Source: Stomoxys calcitrans | Lineage: Eukaryota; Arthropoda; Insecta; Diptera; Muscidae | Assembly: GCF_963082655.1 (NCBI RefSeq) | Contig: NC_081556.1 | Coordinates: 66,579,727 to 66,643,726, forward strand | Length of the DNA: 64,000 nucleotides | Direction: 5' to 3' | Shown: piece by piece, positions 11,586 through 22,189 of the stretch | How positions within the stretch are numbered: the first letter of the stretch is position 1 | How the letters are laid out: the number at the start of each line of letters is the position of its first letter | The notes under the pieces: generated by a model | Database searches by the model: none | Seen by the model: the letters and a program-made list of their open reading frames with translations, nothing else | Told to the model about the DNA's origin: nothing | Position numbers and translations under genes: made by a program

Positions 11586-12565
11586 CTCAAAACAAGTAAG
11601 AGCGTGCTAAATTCGGCCGGGCCGAATCTTGTATACCCTCCACCATGGATCGCATTTGTCGAGTTCTATGTGCGGTATCTCTTTTTAGGCAAACAACGAA
11701 TATTGAATAAGAACTGTTGTGCTGTTTGAGTTATATCAAGTTATAGTCCGATTCGGACCATAAATGAATGCTGAACATTGTAAAAGACATTGTGTAATAT
11801 TTCAGTTCATTCGGATAAGAATTGCGCTTTGTAGGGGCTCAAGAAGCAAAATGGGAAGATAGTTTTATATGGGAGCTGTATCAAGCTATAGATCGATTCA
11901 GACCATATTAGACACGTATGTTGAAATTCATGAGAGAAGCCGTTGTACATAATTTCTGCCAAATAGGATGAGAATTGCGCCCTATAGGGGCTCAAGAAGT
12001 CAAGATCCCAGATCGGTTTATATAGCAGCTATATCAGCTTAGTCATACCAAAACACCTCATGCAAATTTTCAGCCTAATCGGATGAGAATTACGCACTCT
12101 AGAAGCTCAAGAATTCAAGACCCAAGATCGGTTTATATGGCGGCTATATCAAAACATTGACTGATTCGAACCGTACTTAACGCAGTGGTTGGAAGTGATA
12201 TTAAAACACCACGTGCAAAAAAAAAATTAAATCGAACGAGAATTGCGCCCTCTAGAGGCTCAAGAAGTCAAGACCCAAGATCGGTTTATATGGCAGCTAT
12301 ATCAAAACATGGTCCAATCTGGCCCATTTACAATCCCAACCGACCTACACTAATAAAAGTATTTGTGCAAAATTTCAAGCGGCTAGCTTTACTCCTTCGA
12401 AAGTTAGCGTGCTTTCAACCGACAGACGGACGGACATGGCTAGATCGACTTAAAATGACATGACGATAAAGAATATATATATACTTTTTGGGGTCTCAGA
12501 CGCATATTTCGAGGTGTTACAAACAGAATGACGAAATTTGCATTAGTGGTGGAGGGTATAAAAAT
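11586..12565 (+). repeat. Repeat family A, full-length-looking copy with TIRs
   Basis: It opens AAATTCGGCCGGGCCGAATC and then TATACCCTCCACCA at 11632, and ends TGGTGGAGGGTATA at 12547-12560, an inverted copy of the latter. The interior repeats GATCGGTTTATATGGCAGCTATATC and GAATTGCGC-CT phrases every 110-130 bp. It also holds the phrase GACGGACGGACATGGCTAG and the tail CGAGGTGTTACAAACAGAATGAC shared with the copy at 1289. It is non-coding and probably mobilised by another element's transposase. Confidence 0.6.
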
Positions 12566-12579
12566 GAGAACCTAGAGTG

Positions 12580-15195
12580 GAACTTCTTCTGACTGTCACA
12601 CACACTGCAGGTGTTCTATAGCCTCTTCTTCTTCGATGTTCTCACAGCTTCTGCAAAAGTCGTTGTTGGCAACCTTCAGTCTGTCAGCATGTTTTCCGAT
12701 TAGACAGTGACCTGTCATGACGGACACATTGACTCCTTTCTTGCCAGACGTCCGTTCTTGCCAGCGACAGCAAAGCGGTAGACCTCTTCAAGTCTAGACC
12801 AGACCACATAATTTAGAATGCCCACAACAATCCCCTCGGATATCTCTGTGGCTCGGCAGCCAAAACAATTCAATTTTGAACTGTTCAGCCATCTGCTTGA
12901 GATTTCTGCGAGAGTCAAGGGTGGTTTCTGAATTCAGAAATACTTTCACCAGGGATTTAATGGCTGACTGAGAAGATATTTATGTCAATCGTTGTATGAC
13001 ATTATATCTTAGCCATTCGACCAGTTCTTTATTTGTAAGGATCTCCGCTTGATTCACATTGCAGTGGTTGGGTAACCTTCTCGATATGACCAGTCCAAGA
13101 TCTTCAGAGTACACCCCAAACCCCACATGTTCGTCTAATTTGGAATCATCTGCATATAAGTCCTAGCCACGATGTCCAGAGGCATTAGGTGTAGCACTAA
13201 ATTCAGCTCATCAGATGGAGTCGTCCTCAATCCGGCTGTTATGCACAAACAAGCCATCCTGTGGACCCGGCTGAGTACTGAACAACTGGTGAACTTTTGA
13301 AGCGCCGTCCACCAGACCACAACACCATATAGCGTTAGAAGTCTGACAACTGCAGTATATTCCCAGTGACACACGGTTTTCCTTTAGCTCTCTTGCAGGT
13401 GTATAGGGCAAAAGTTTCCTTTTTTTGCCCTTTGCAAAATGTGGAATTTGAAGTTCAATATCCTTTCTCCTCCCAAGAAGGCAAGTGCCATTGTAGGTAA
13501 CTTTTATCTCCTGCTGAAAATAACTAATACTTTCTTGCACGGATTTAGGCCTAGATCACTTTCGGTAGCCCAATTCGCTGTCGTACGTAGAGGTTCCTAA
13601 ATTATATCCAGGTTTTGCAATTGCCACGTCATCAGCATACGCGATCACTTTTACAACCTTTTCTTCCAAAGACAAAAATATATTGTTAATGGCTACATTC
13701 AAAAGTAGAGGAGACAGTACACCTCCTTGAGGTGTTCCTCCGCTGTCTTATCTGTTTAGATCCACAGATCCCAAGACTTCCGTAATGCATCATTTACTAA
13801 GAAAGTTATTAATAAACTTTCTTACGGTAGAGTATATGCCTAGAAACTTCAACTCCTTCATGATTGACGTCGGTTTTACCTTGTTGAAAGCATCTTCAAT
13901 GTCAAAAAATTCTACCATTATATATTCCTTGACAGCGAGAGAACCCCTATGTAAGCGACTAGGTCGTGACGGGCTATTTCAGTGAACTTGCCCTTACTAT
14001 ATGCATGCTGTTGCCGAAACAGGCTATCTCTAGGGTTTTTGCCCTAAAATATCTTTTTATCCACACAAACTAATAGGATGACAATCTTTTGCCTTCGAGT
14101 GCTAAAGTTTTCTTGCTTTTAAAATGAAAATAACTCCCTCCACTTTATAGGGCGCACCTCCGATTTTGCTAAAATTTGGTATGTAACTGTAGATTGATCC
14201 CAGGAACACGAATCTAATAGATCTCTTACTTCTTTCGCCTGCGCCGCTTTTTCTTAAGAATCACCAAACAAGTACCAATTTTTTGTTTTTTTTATTAACT
14301 ATTATGTTTGGTAGGTTAAAGCATTATGATATTCGTAGTTTTGACTAAATGTGAAAATGATTTTAAATGCCGACGCTATTTACTCACATTATCTTTCATA
14401 TTGGAAATCTACTGGGTAATATCTTTCAGGATTAAAAATTCTCAAGACCCCGTAGGTCCTACTTGGTTCCAATTTTTGGACATGTTTTTGGATAATCACA
14501 TTTTCTTCCATATAAGTATTCTACTCGATAATACCTTTCATTTGATACCTATATTGCCTAGGTCGGACCACTTCCCAGGAGCCTTTGCTCCAAAAAACGG
14601 ACTTCAGATTTGTATTCCTGGGGTGGTGCAAAAAATAATGGGAGCTCCCTATAAGGTGCATTTTTCCCCTCCATCTTACAGGTATACGCAACATGCTGAT
14701 ACAAGCAGAGTGTATCTCCCTAAGCTAAGGAGCCAGTCTGTCGGACACAGCTTGTAATCCAACCGGTGATATATCATCAAGGCCTGGAGACGTAAAGGAG
14801 TTGAAACTTTTTATCGCCCAAAGGATTTTCCATTCAGACACAATTTCCCCAATATCCTCTGACGAATGCATTCCAGTGACAACCTCTTATGGCGCCACGT
14901 TGGCCGTTGGAGAGTTTTCCGAGAAATGTGTATCAACGAGTAGTTCTGGTATTTACTCACTAGACATTGTCCATTCCTGAATATACCCCTCCGTAATAGG
15001 TCTCGAGGATAGGAGCTTCCTTAGCCAAGAGGCCTCAGATACTTCCTCAACGTAGCTACAGAATTCCTCCTAGGACTCGTTCTGAGTCTTTCTCAGCTCG
15101 CCCTTGTATTTTCATAGCTCAGCCTTTAGACGTCCCAATCATCGGGTGACTTGTGGTTTTCGCCCTTGAAGAGTTTTTAGCATTCTTCCTTTCTT
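12580..15195 (-). pseudogene. LOA/I-type LINE remnant, minus strand, split
   Basis: Translated pieces on the minus strand show RT motifs in order from right to left: linker text at 14735-15195, a LEIGKF/EIALH-like region and FLDIEGAFNNV near 13870-13910, GGTPQGGVLSPLL near 13720 and a YADDVA box near 13640 (all across frameshifts). The thumb follows at 13135-13374 (LYGVVVWWTALQKF, MACLCITAGLRTTPSD), then a C-terminal part to 12600. The order and the LYGVVVWW phrase fit RNase-H-bearing LOA/I-type LINEs. About 700 bp of unrelated repeat (14030-14735) interrupts it. It is inactive. Confidence 0.7.
14030..14735 (+). repeat. Unclassified repeat inside LINE remnant
   Basis: Non-LINE block with phrases such as AATACCTTTCATTTGATACC and ATATTGCCTAGGTCGGACCA that resemble repeat-B tandem units. 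LINE text stops at its left edge and resumes at its right edge. The 143-codon frame at 14326-14757 has no protein-family features. Confidence 0.4.
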
Positions 15196-15221
15196 TATAA
15201 TTTTCACTCAGATTGAATGAG

Positions 15222-15265
15222 AAACGTGTAAAATAGAAACCAAATGGTTTCTATTTTACACGTTT
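15222..15265. repeat. Perfect 20-bp hairpin
   Basis: AAACGTGTAAAATAGAAACC at 15222-15241 is followed by AAAT and then its exact complement at 15246-15265. It sits just outside the LINE remnant ending near 15195. It may be a relic of a foldback element or of an insertion/excision event. Confidence 0.7.
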
Positions 15266-15428
15266 TTCACAACAAAATCATTAATTAATTAATCGGCGAT
15301 AATAGACAAGGATGAGATAAGCCGTTTAGTAAAGGTCCTATTATTTTGCATGTGTTAAATTTGCACACATAGAATGATACGAATGAAACTAACATATGAA
15401 AGTAACTTATTAAAATAGCAGATAATAT

Positions 15429-15625
15429 TTTTTCGATTAGAGCGTGCTGTACTTCTTCTGACAAAAATATATAAAAATCAGCTGTTTATGTAGTCAGTCC
15501 GATGAAAGCAACCCCATATTAAATTGTTTTCAAATAAAATATCCTTCATGGAACTGTCAAACAGACCTCCTATAAAACTGTTTTAAGTTTTGTTGTATTA
15601 GTTTATGTCATAAGAAAATAAAATA
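15429..15625 (+). repeat. Repeat family D, copy 1
   Basis: Begins TTTTTTCGATTAGAGCGTGCT, continues CTTCTGACAAAAA and ATCAGCTGTTT, and ends near TTATGTCATAAGAAAATAA. The same order recurs at 54127-54340. It is non-coding. Confidence 0.55.
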
Positions 15626-15699
15626 TACAAGTGGACATGAGGCTCAATGTGCCATATTTCAAGTCAATATCTATGTGGATATGGATAAACTATTAAAAT

Positions 15700-15850
15700 A
15701 AGATAATACTAATTACATTTATATGTAATAAATACCACTTTTGATATATAATTTTCTCCAATTTGTTGTCAATTCTATTTGTTTATATCCTAATTTTTCT
15801 GCTTTTCGCTATTTTCATTATAATAAAATAGTTTATATGTTTTAGAGAGA
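15700..15850 (-). repeat. Repeat family E, inverted copy
   Basis: CAATTTGTTGTCAATTCTATTTG followed by a TTTTTCTGCTTTTCGCTATTTT-like phrase is the complement of text at 19310-19390 and 28215-28310. With the copy at 19230 it brackets the copia element in inverted orientation. Confidence 0.45.
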
Positions 15851-15914
15851 AAAAAAAACTACACTTTCTATTTCTCTTGATAATTTTCTGTCTACCCACC
15901 CCACTTTATATATG

Positions 15915-15990
15915 TATAAAATAAAAGCGAGGCATAGATATGACACAGTCTCACTTCTTTTCGCAACGAATATGAGTGATAGTAGAGATC
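15915..15990 (-). repeat. Repeat family F, inverted copy
   Basis: AAAGCGAGGCATAGATATG and TCTCACTTCTTTTCGCAACG are the complement of text at 46225-46290. Function unknown. Confidence 0.45.
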
Positions 15991-16044
15991 GAGTTAGAAT
16001 TAGATCTATACAATGCTTCCATAAAATCATTTGGAAGCCTGCAC

Positions 16045-16105
16045 TATAACTATAAGATGTAATCTTGTTGTGTAGGTATTAATTAAATAAATAAACAAAA
16101 GGGAA
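16045..16105 (+). repeat. 3' terminus of a CR1-like LINE
   Basis: ACTATAAGATGTAATCTTGTT followed by AATTAAATAAATAAACAAA matches the 3' end of the LINE finishing near 55945 (TATAAGATTTAAAATCTTGTT, then AAATAAACAAAC). Only the terminal hairpin and tail are left. Confidence 0.45.
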
Positions 16106-16348
16106 CACAATATAATATTGATCTATCCAGAATTTATACTATTTAATAACAATTTCATACGTACAATTAAACATGTGTTCAACGTATGCCTTCTTTACCA
16201 ATCGCTTGCCGTGATACAGAAGAAAATCGAATTTCTATGTCAAAAATTATTTATGCAATTAACATTTTGTTTGAAAAGTTTTTTCATAATCGTTCATATT
16301 AAATTGAATTCGTTTATTGAACTGAACTCTAGAATAGTATTACATATT

Positions 16349-16448
16349 TGACAAAGAGTTTTATATATTACAATGGCATACTAATGTAAATTTTAATATA
16401 GTAAAGCAAAGTGTTTAGCATAAGGTGTACTTCATTCAATTTTCAACT
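16349..16448 (-). repeat. Copia 3' LTR
   Basis: Direct repeat of 19113-19212. The inner edge abuts a purine-rich GGTAGAGAG on the element strand, a plausible polypurine tract. The terminal TG has decayed to AG here. Confidence 0.65.
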
Positions 16449-16508
16449 CTCTACCTGAATGAAATATTTCGTTAAAACTATATTTAATTGTATATGACTT
16501 ATAACGAA

Positions 16509-17295
16509 TTAATCAACGCGAAATTTTTCTTTAAAATATTCCAATTTTTGTGGTGTTACTGGCTTAGTGAAAACATCAGCACCCATTTCTTTTGTTGAAA
16601 TATACTTCAAGAAAGTTTTGCGATTCTCAATTTTCTCTTTGATAAATTTGGCTTTATTATCGACATGCTTTGTCCTTGATGAATATTTATTGTTTGAAGC
16701 CACTTTCTACATGGTTCCTTTCACATATCTCATTATCCGCTTTACTGCTTCCCAGTGTACTGTAGCGGCTCAGAACATTCACATCGTTATATTTGTCGGG
16801 ACGTGATACCTGCGCGGCAAAGAATAAGCAACCAATTGCTTCCATGTATGGAATTTTCGACATTTTCTCCTTCTCAGCTTCGGTTTTTGGGGACGTAGTT
16901 TCCGTTAATTTCTTATTGTAGTCCATGGGTGTTGATGATGGATTACAATCATTCATTCCAAAACGTATTAGTACGCCGGACAAATATTTCGATTGATCAA
17001 TTTTAATTCCATCTTCACTCCGAGATATTCCCATGCCAAGCACGTATGAAACTTCTCCCATATCTTTCAATATAAAATTATTTGAAAGAATGTTTTTGAC
17101 TGACTTAGTCTCGTTTACGTCATTGGAAAATATTTTCTTGTCTTCTGATACCTTCGAGTAAACGCATTGATCAACATCTACTCTCACAAAATCCATATCA
17201 ATTAGAACTTTACTTATTGTTTCATTCCATACTCTCCCAGATTGTTTTAAACCATAGAGTGCCTTGTTGAGTTTGCGGATTTCCATCTGAGTCAT
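16509..17295 (-). pseudogene. Copia RT (C-terminal half) and RNase H
   Basis: The upper part (17295-16687) reads LNKALYGLKQSGRVWNE, then FILKDMGEVSYVLGMGI, YLSGVLIRFGM and STPMDYNKKL, all copia RT landmarks. The lower part (16703-16509) has TKHVDNKAKFIKEKI and ADVFTKPVTPQKLEYFKE from the RNase H/C-terminal region, joined by a frameshift near 16690. The catalytic YVDD box is absent: the text runs from VSEDKKI directly to FSNDVNETK, where YVDD should lie between. The RT fingers are also deleted. It cannot encode active RT. Confidence 0.8.
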
Positions 17296-17700
17296 TCTTT
17301 GCCTTAAAAACCCATGTTGATTTGACTGCTTTAGATCCTATTGACAGATCAACTAAATTCCACATATCGCGCATGGCAGCCTTCCAATTTTGCACACCTT
17401 AGGAAAACTTCGCTTCTTTCAAATTCTGAGGGTCTGACGAAACATATTCCATTCCAGAAAATGCAGTTGATGAATGATTTCTGTTTGCTTTTCTTTCTGA
17501 CCGTCTAATATTATAGTTGACTCAGAATTAAAATTTGCTCTGGCACAATTTCATCTAGAATTTGAATTAATTCAGCGTTGTACAAAGTAGACGACGTTTT
17601 TTCATATTGACTCTGGAATGCTGAAGAAATACTACGTCACGACTTATTATTATTTTTTTGTCACTTGGATCAAATAAACGGTAAGCTTTGCGTTCAGAGC

Positions 17701-18354
17701 TTATCCCACCATTAAACATTCTGACGACTTCGAATCTAGTTTAGATCTTCTTTGTTTCGGTACGTAAACTAGTGCTGGACATCCGAAAACTTTCAAATGT
17801 TTTAAACTTGGTTTTCGACCACACCATGTTTCCTCAGGTAATCTTTTGTCTCCACGACAAGGTATTCTATTTATTAAGTACGAAGTGGTCGCAGCAGCTT
17901 CTGCCCAAAAACGTTGGTCAAGACCACTATCAATTAACATGCATCTTACTCTTTCTATAATTGACCTATTTATTCGTTCGGCTACTCCATTTTGTTCGGG
18001 TGTACAAGGACACGACTTCTGATGCATTATTCCATTTTCTTGCAAAAATTTAGAAAAATTGTTCCCAGTGTATTCTCCTCCGTTATCCGATCGTAATATC
18101 TTGATTTTCTTTGAACATTGATTTTCAACCATTTTCTTAAATTCAATAAAAATTGAAAAAACATCAGGCTTATTCTTGATCGGGTAAACGAACACTTTTC
18201 TTGAATAATCATCAACAATAGTCAACAAAAAATGAGCTCCAAAAAACGAAAATTCTTTCAATGGATCAATTACATCTGAATGGACTATTTCCAAGAGGTC
18301 TTTGGCACGTGCTCCGACTTCTCTGCTTACAATTCGTGTTTGCTTTTCTTTCAC
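17701..18354 (-). pseudogene. Copia integrase core
   Basis: An open stretch of 217 codons contains the DDE core: EIVHSDVIDPL (first D), LTIVDDYSRKVFVYPI, ILRSDNGGEYTGNNF (second D) and PCTPEQNGVAERINRSIIE (E region), then the conserved FWAEAAATTSYLINR and FGCPALVYVP. Upstream (18355-18430) a CNIF-KKGHV-like zinc-binding remnant is out of frame. The domain itself looks well preserved, but the surrounding polyprotein is broken. Confidence 0.85.
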
Positions 18355-18577
18355 GCATACAACACAAGGTCTGTCACTGTTGCTGTCGCTAAAACATGTC
18401 CCTTTTTGTTAAAAATGTTGCATTTCTCGCCTTCAAAGCATACCTTTTTTCCATTCTTGGTCATTTGTCGAACCGAAAGTAAATTAGCCCATAAGTTGGG
18501 GGCGTACTCCACGTCTTTGACTGTAACAAACCTCTTAGTTTACAGCAATTACTTTTTTATTAACAGCATCACGGATG

Positions 18578-19023
18578 TTATACATGTTTCGACCCATTTG
18601 TCATGTGGTTACTTGCTCCGCTATCGACATACCAGGAGTTTGCAGATTCCGAACTTGAAAAATCATTTGTTGCTTTTGCACATGCGCTGGCAACGTTACT
18701 AGAGACATCTGAGCTCTCATGCTTTTTGGTAACCGCATTGTTGTTTGACTTCGATTTGCTAGGACAATTTCTTTGCATTTCCATTGCAATTCAAACATTT
18801 AATTTGCTTCTTACCTTTCTTCATCATGTGACCATAATTATCTGGATCATCAGTGTGATTTCACCCAAAGCTCTTGCATTTTAATCAGCATCTGCCGCTT
18901 TATCCACAATACCTTTCCAGCATCGTTTAATAACCAGATAGATTGGGCTTGCCTTTTCCACACATCAAAATTTTCTCGTCCTCGCAATCTTTCTAGCGGG
19001 AAAGATACGTCATTACTAGCCAT
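18578..19023 (-). pseudogene. Copia Gag remnant
   Basis: The start at 19023 reads MASNDVSFPLERLRGRENFD and VWKRQAQSIWLL, the N-terminus of copia-type Gag. Most of Gag is then deleted. Text resumes near 18798 with CKEIVLANRSQ, a zinc-knuckle region, and SWYVDSGASNHMTN at about 18600-18630, the retropepsin active-site motif (D-S-G-A). Frames change between pieces. Confidence 0.7.
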
Positions 19024-19112
19024 AGTTTCAAAAAAAAAACCCAAAATTATTTATATGAAGAAAAAAAATTATCTATTTTTTCAGAATTTTACATTTCATA
19101 AGGCCTACAATC

Positions 19113-19212
19113 TGTTAAATTGAGTTTTATATTACAAAGGCATACTAATGTAAATTAAAATATAGTAGAGCAAAGTGTTTAGCATAAGGTGTATTTAATT
19201 GAATTCTCAACA
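19113..19212 (-). repeat. Copia 5' LTR
   Basis: Partner of 16349-16448. It lies about 90 bp from the Gag start. Confidence 0.65.
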
Positions 19213-19229
19213 GTTTAATCATATTTAAT

Positions 19230-19600
19230 TGGTTAAATATAGTTCTATGATTTTTCTGTGTATGATTGCAAAGTAAAAAAAAAATATTTTGGAAAACGTT
19301 ATCCTGAAATAGTGAAAAAGGGAAAAACTAGCATATGATCAAATAGAATTGACAAGTTCCAAACGCAACAAATTTGAGGAAATTGTATAATGCAAACGAG
19401 GTATATATAGCATATAAATATTATTAGAGTTATCTTATTTTCATAGCTTACCATCCACATAAAGATATAGGGACTTGTAAACGGGGCTAACGACGAAAGA
19501 TAAAATATGTGAATCTAGATTTCGTTGTACTCTACGCAAAATACTAAAATTGGTATTTATTACGATTCATTTTAAAATGTATATAAATTTATTTGTTTAT
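19230..19600 (+). repeat. Repeat family E, copy 2
   Basis: Matches 28165-28440 in order: TTTTTCTGTGTATGATTG, AAATAGAATTGACAAGTTC, GAGGAAATTGTATAATGCAAACG and TTGGTATTTATTACGATTCATTTTAAAA. It is non-coding. Confidence 0.55.
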
Positions 19601-19609
19601 AATGCTCTT

Positions 19610-21095
19610 TGCAGATCATGTCCCCGTCAATTAAGGAGCTTCATAACGGAGGGGACAATTTTTCTTCTTTTTTCCGAAGCCTGGGATCAGTTAATAAAAA
19701 ATATATTTATATTTTTAAGCTATATATTTCATATTTTATACGCAATTTAGTCCAATAACATTCACTTGTTATTGTTTATTTTTATTAAAGCAGTAAAAAA
19801 GTTGCTTAATAAAAAGCAATGTTCGATAGTACATCCTGTTTGGATCAGCTTCTTCAATCTCCTTCTGATTCTTTACGTAAGAGAAAGAAGCCGTCCGATA
19901 TTGCTGCCCGTACTGTGGTAAACGATGAAATACATGTCGTACCTGTTCCGAAAATCGCTCTTCTGGATACTCCCTACAAGTACATCCAACTTAAAAACTA
20001 CCGATGTCAACAAATCAACCACTGAATTTCCGTCTGCCACGAATCAATTTTTTTGGCCTTTAAACTCGCCGAAATCTCCAAATGTTACAAGCACTCCAAG
20101 TCCAAATTTACGTGTTGTCGTACCGAAGAGTTTCAACACCCCATTTAAATTAATAGCAAGATTAGCGCAGTTCATGAGATTAAGGTCTTTAAATTTAAAT
20201 ATGCCGAAAAACGCAGTAGGACTTCATATAAAATTATTGTTCCTGAAGATATTTTTAAAACAATTGTTAATCCATCTTTCTGGCCTCCGAAGGCTGTAAT
20301 TCACGAATATGTTTACAGGGATACTCAAAAATCTGATGTAGTTTATTTGCCAAACACAAACACAAAACAAATTATAACACCGGTTAAAGATATTTGCTTT
20401 GTATATCAAAATGAAAGAGGCTTAAATTCTAAGTTATCCGCCTTATTTATTGATAGTTTTGATTTAAATCACGATGTATTTGCATTCACTGAGACTTGGC
20501 TCCAAGATAATGTATATGGTAGGTAAATTTTATGCCAACAGTTTTAAATTGTTGATTGTTTCAAAAGTATAGGAGGCGGGGTGCTTATAGCCGTGTCTTC
20601 TCGATTCACGGCATAAGAAATTCTCTTCCCTTGTCGGTTGATATTAAAATTATCGCTGTTAGAGTTTTTCTTAAGAATTTAACACTTTACATCATATGCT
20701 CATATGTTCCACCTAGTTCGAGTGTTTATATATATGTCAAGCATACGTCGTCTAATCTTTGTGCATTTGAATCAGCGAAATCTAACGATATCTTAATTGC
20801 TCTCGAAGATTTTAATTTGCCAAACATAAAATGGACTTTTACTCCAGACCCTAATGATCTTTTACCTACTGCAACTAGTGATAGTACTAACCAAAGTATT
20901 GGTTCATTATTTAGTTCCGGCTTAACACAAATTAATAATATTTACAACTTCATTGGTAAACTGCTCGACCTTATATTCGTAAGTCATGCTCACGATTTTT
21001 TAGTTTTTCCATGCGATCCTTTAGTCCACCCTCAGGATAAATATCATCCCACAATAAAGGTAAAATTTTCCTTAGTGTCCTCTTGTAAGGATAAG
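19610..21095 (+). pseudogene. CR1/jockey-like LINE, 5' half (ORF1 and endonuclease)
   Basis: The 5' leader (19610-19790) is related to 33825-33905. An ORF1-like frame begins at 19819 (RKRKKPSDIAARTVV) and runs on through frameshifts to about 20380. The endonuclease domain follows: VFAFTETWLQDNVYG near 20480, GGGVLIAVSS near 20575, LTLYIICSYVPPSS near 20680, ALEDFNLPNIKW near 20800 (E replaces the usual G before DFN) and LLDLIFVSHA near 20965. The RT half resumes at 25135, so the element is split by the 21096-25134 insertions. Confidence 0.75.
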
Positions 21096-22185
21096 AGTTA
21101 TTGGCTTTCAAAGGAATCAATCCGATTGCGAATCGGTTAAGTCGTTTCCGAGAAAAACGAAAATTACATATTCCATCCGCACAAGTCACTTCCAGAATGA
21201 CCCAACCTAAAAAATCTATATCTCGGAAACGATGAGTGCTCGGTAGACAAATCCAGTATGGAATTGTAGATATTATTATTGGCATTCAAATGAATCAATC
21301 CTATTTCAAATCGGTTAAGACATTTCCGAGAAAAACGAAAATTACATATTCCATCCGCACAAATCACTTCCAAAATGACCCAACATAAAATTATTCTATA
21401 TCTCGGAAACTGTGAGTGCTAGGCAGACAAAACAAGTATGGAATTGTAGATATTATTATTAGCTTTCAAACGAATCAATCCGATTGCAAATCGGGTAAGT
21501 TGTTTCCGAGAAAAATGAAAATTACATATTCCATCCGCACAAGTCACTTCCAGAATGACCCAACCTAAAAATAATCTATATCTCGGAAACGGAGAGTGGT
21601 AGGCAAAACAAGTATCCTATTTCAAATCGGTTAAGTCTTTTCCGATAAAAATGAAAATTACATATTCCATCTGCACCAGTCACTTCCAGAATGACCTAAC
21701 ATAAAATTATTTTATATCTCGGAAACTGTGAGTGCTATGTAGACAAATCCAGTATAGAATTGTAGATATTATAATTGGCTTTCAAATGAATCAATCCGAT
21801 TGCAAATCGGTTAAGTCGTTTCCGAGAAACACAAAAATTACATATTCCATCCGCACAAGTCACTTCCAGAATGACCCAACCTAAAAAAACTTATATCTCG
21901 GAAACGATGAGTGCTAGGTAGGCAAAACAAGTATGGAATTGTAGATATTATTATTGGCTTTCAAACGAATCAATCCGATTGCCAATCGGTTAAGTCGTTT
22001 CCGAGAAAGACGAAAATTACCTATTCCATCCGCACAAGTCACTTCCAAAATGATCCAACCTAAACAAAATCTATATCTCGGAAACGATGAGTGCTAGGTA
22101 GGCAAAACAAGTATGGAATTGTGGATATTATTATTGGGTCAAACCGATTGCAAATCGGTTGCTAACTCTTATTGTGATTTTTAGG
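21096..22185. repeat. ~180-bp satellite array (about six units) with inverted ends
   Basis: Units of about 180 bp begin at roughly 21102, 21281, 21461, 21776 and 21956, with one shortened unit near 21605 and a partial last unit near 22132. Each holds AATCAATCCGATTGCAAATC, GTTTCCGAGAAAAACGAAAA, CATTCCATCCGCACAAGTCAC and TATATCTCGGAAAC. The phrases CTCGGAAAC and GTTTCCGAG can pair. The array is bounded by AAGAGTTA at its left edge and TAACTCTT at its right edge, an inverted pair, with TA or AT next to it. It interrupts the LINE. Confidence 0.8.
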
Positions 22186-22189
22186 TTCG

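Larger units (their letters stand above)
16349..19212 (-). mobile_element. Ty1/copia element with ~100-bp LTRs (defective)
   Basis: The two ends carry a roughly 100-bp direct repeat: 16349-16448 and 19113-19212, sharing GTTTAGCATAAGGTGTA, AGCAAAGTG and GGCATACTAATGTAAATT. On the element strand the LTR starts TGTTGA and ends TTAACA. Between them, in order on the minus strand, are Gag (from 19023), a retropepsin-region remnant, integrase, RT and RNase H, the pol order typical of copia. The interval is shorter than a complete copia because the first half of RT is deleted. No clear target duplication remains, so the insertion is old. Confidence 0.8.

Noticed and set aside
21096..22185. Array of similar units suggesting a CRISPR-like locus
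   Set aside because: Units are about 180 bp and alike throughout, without unique spacers; the context is a eukaryotic genome rich in LINEs. It is a satellite.
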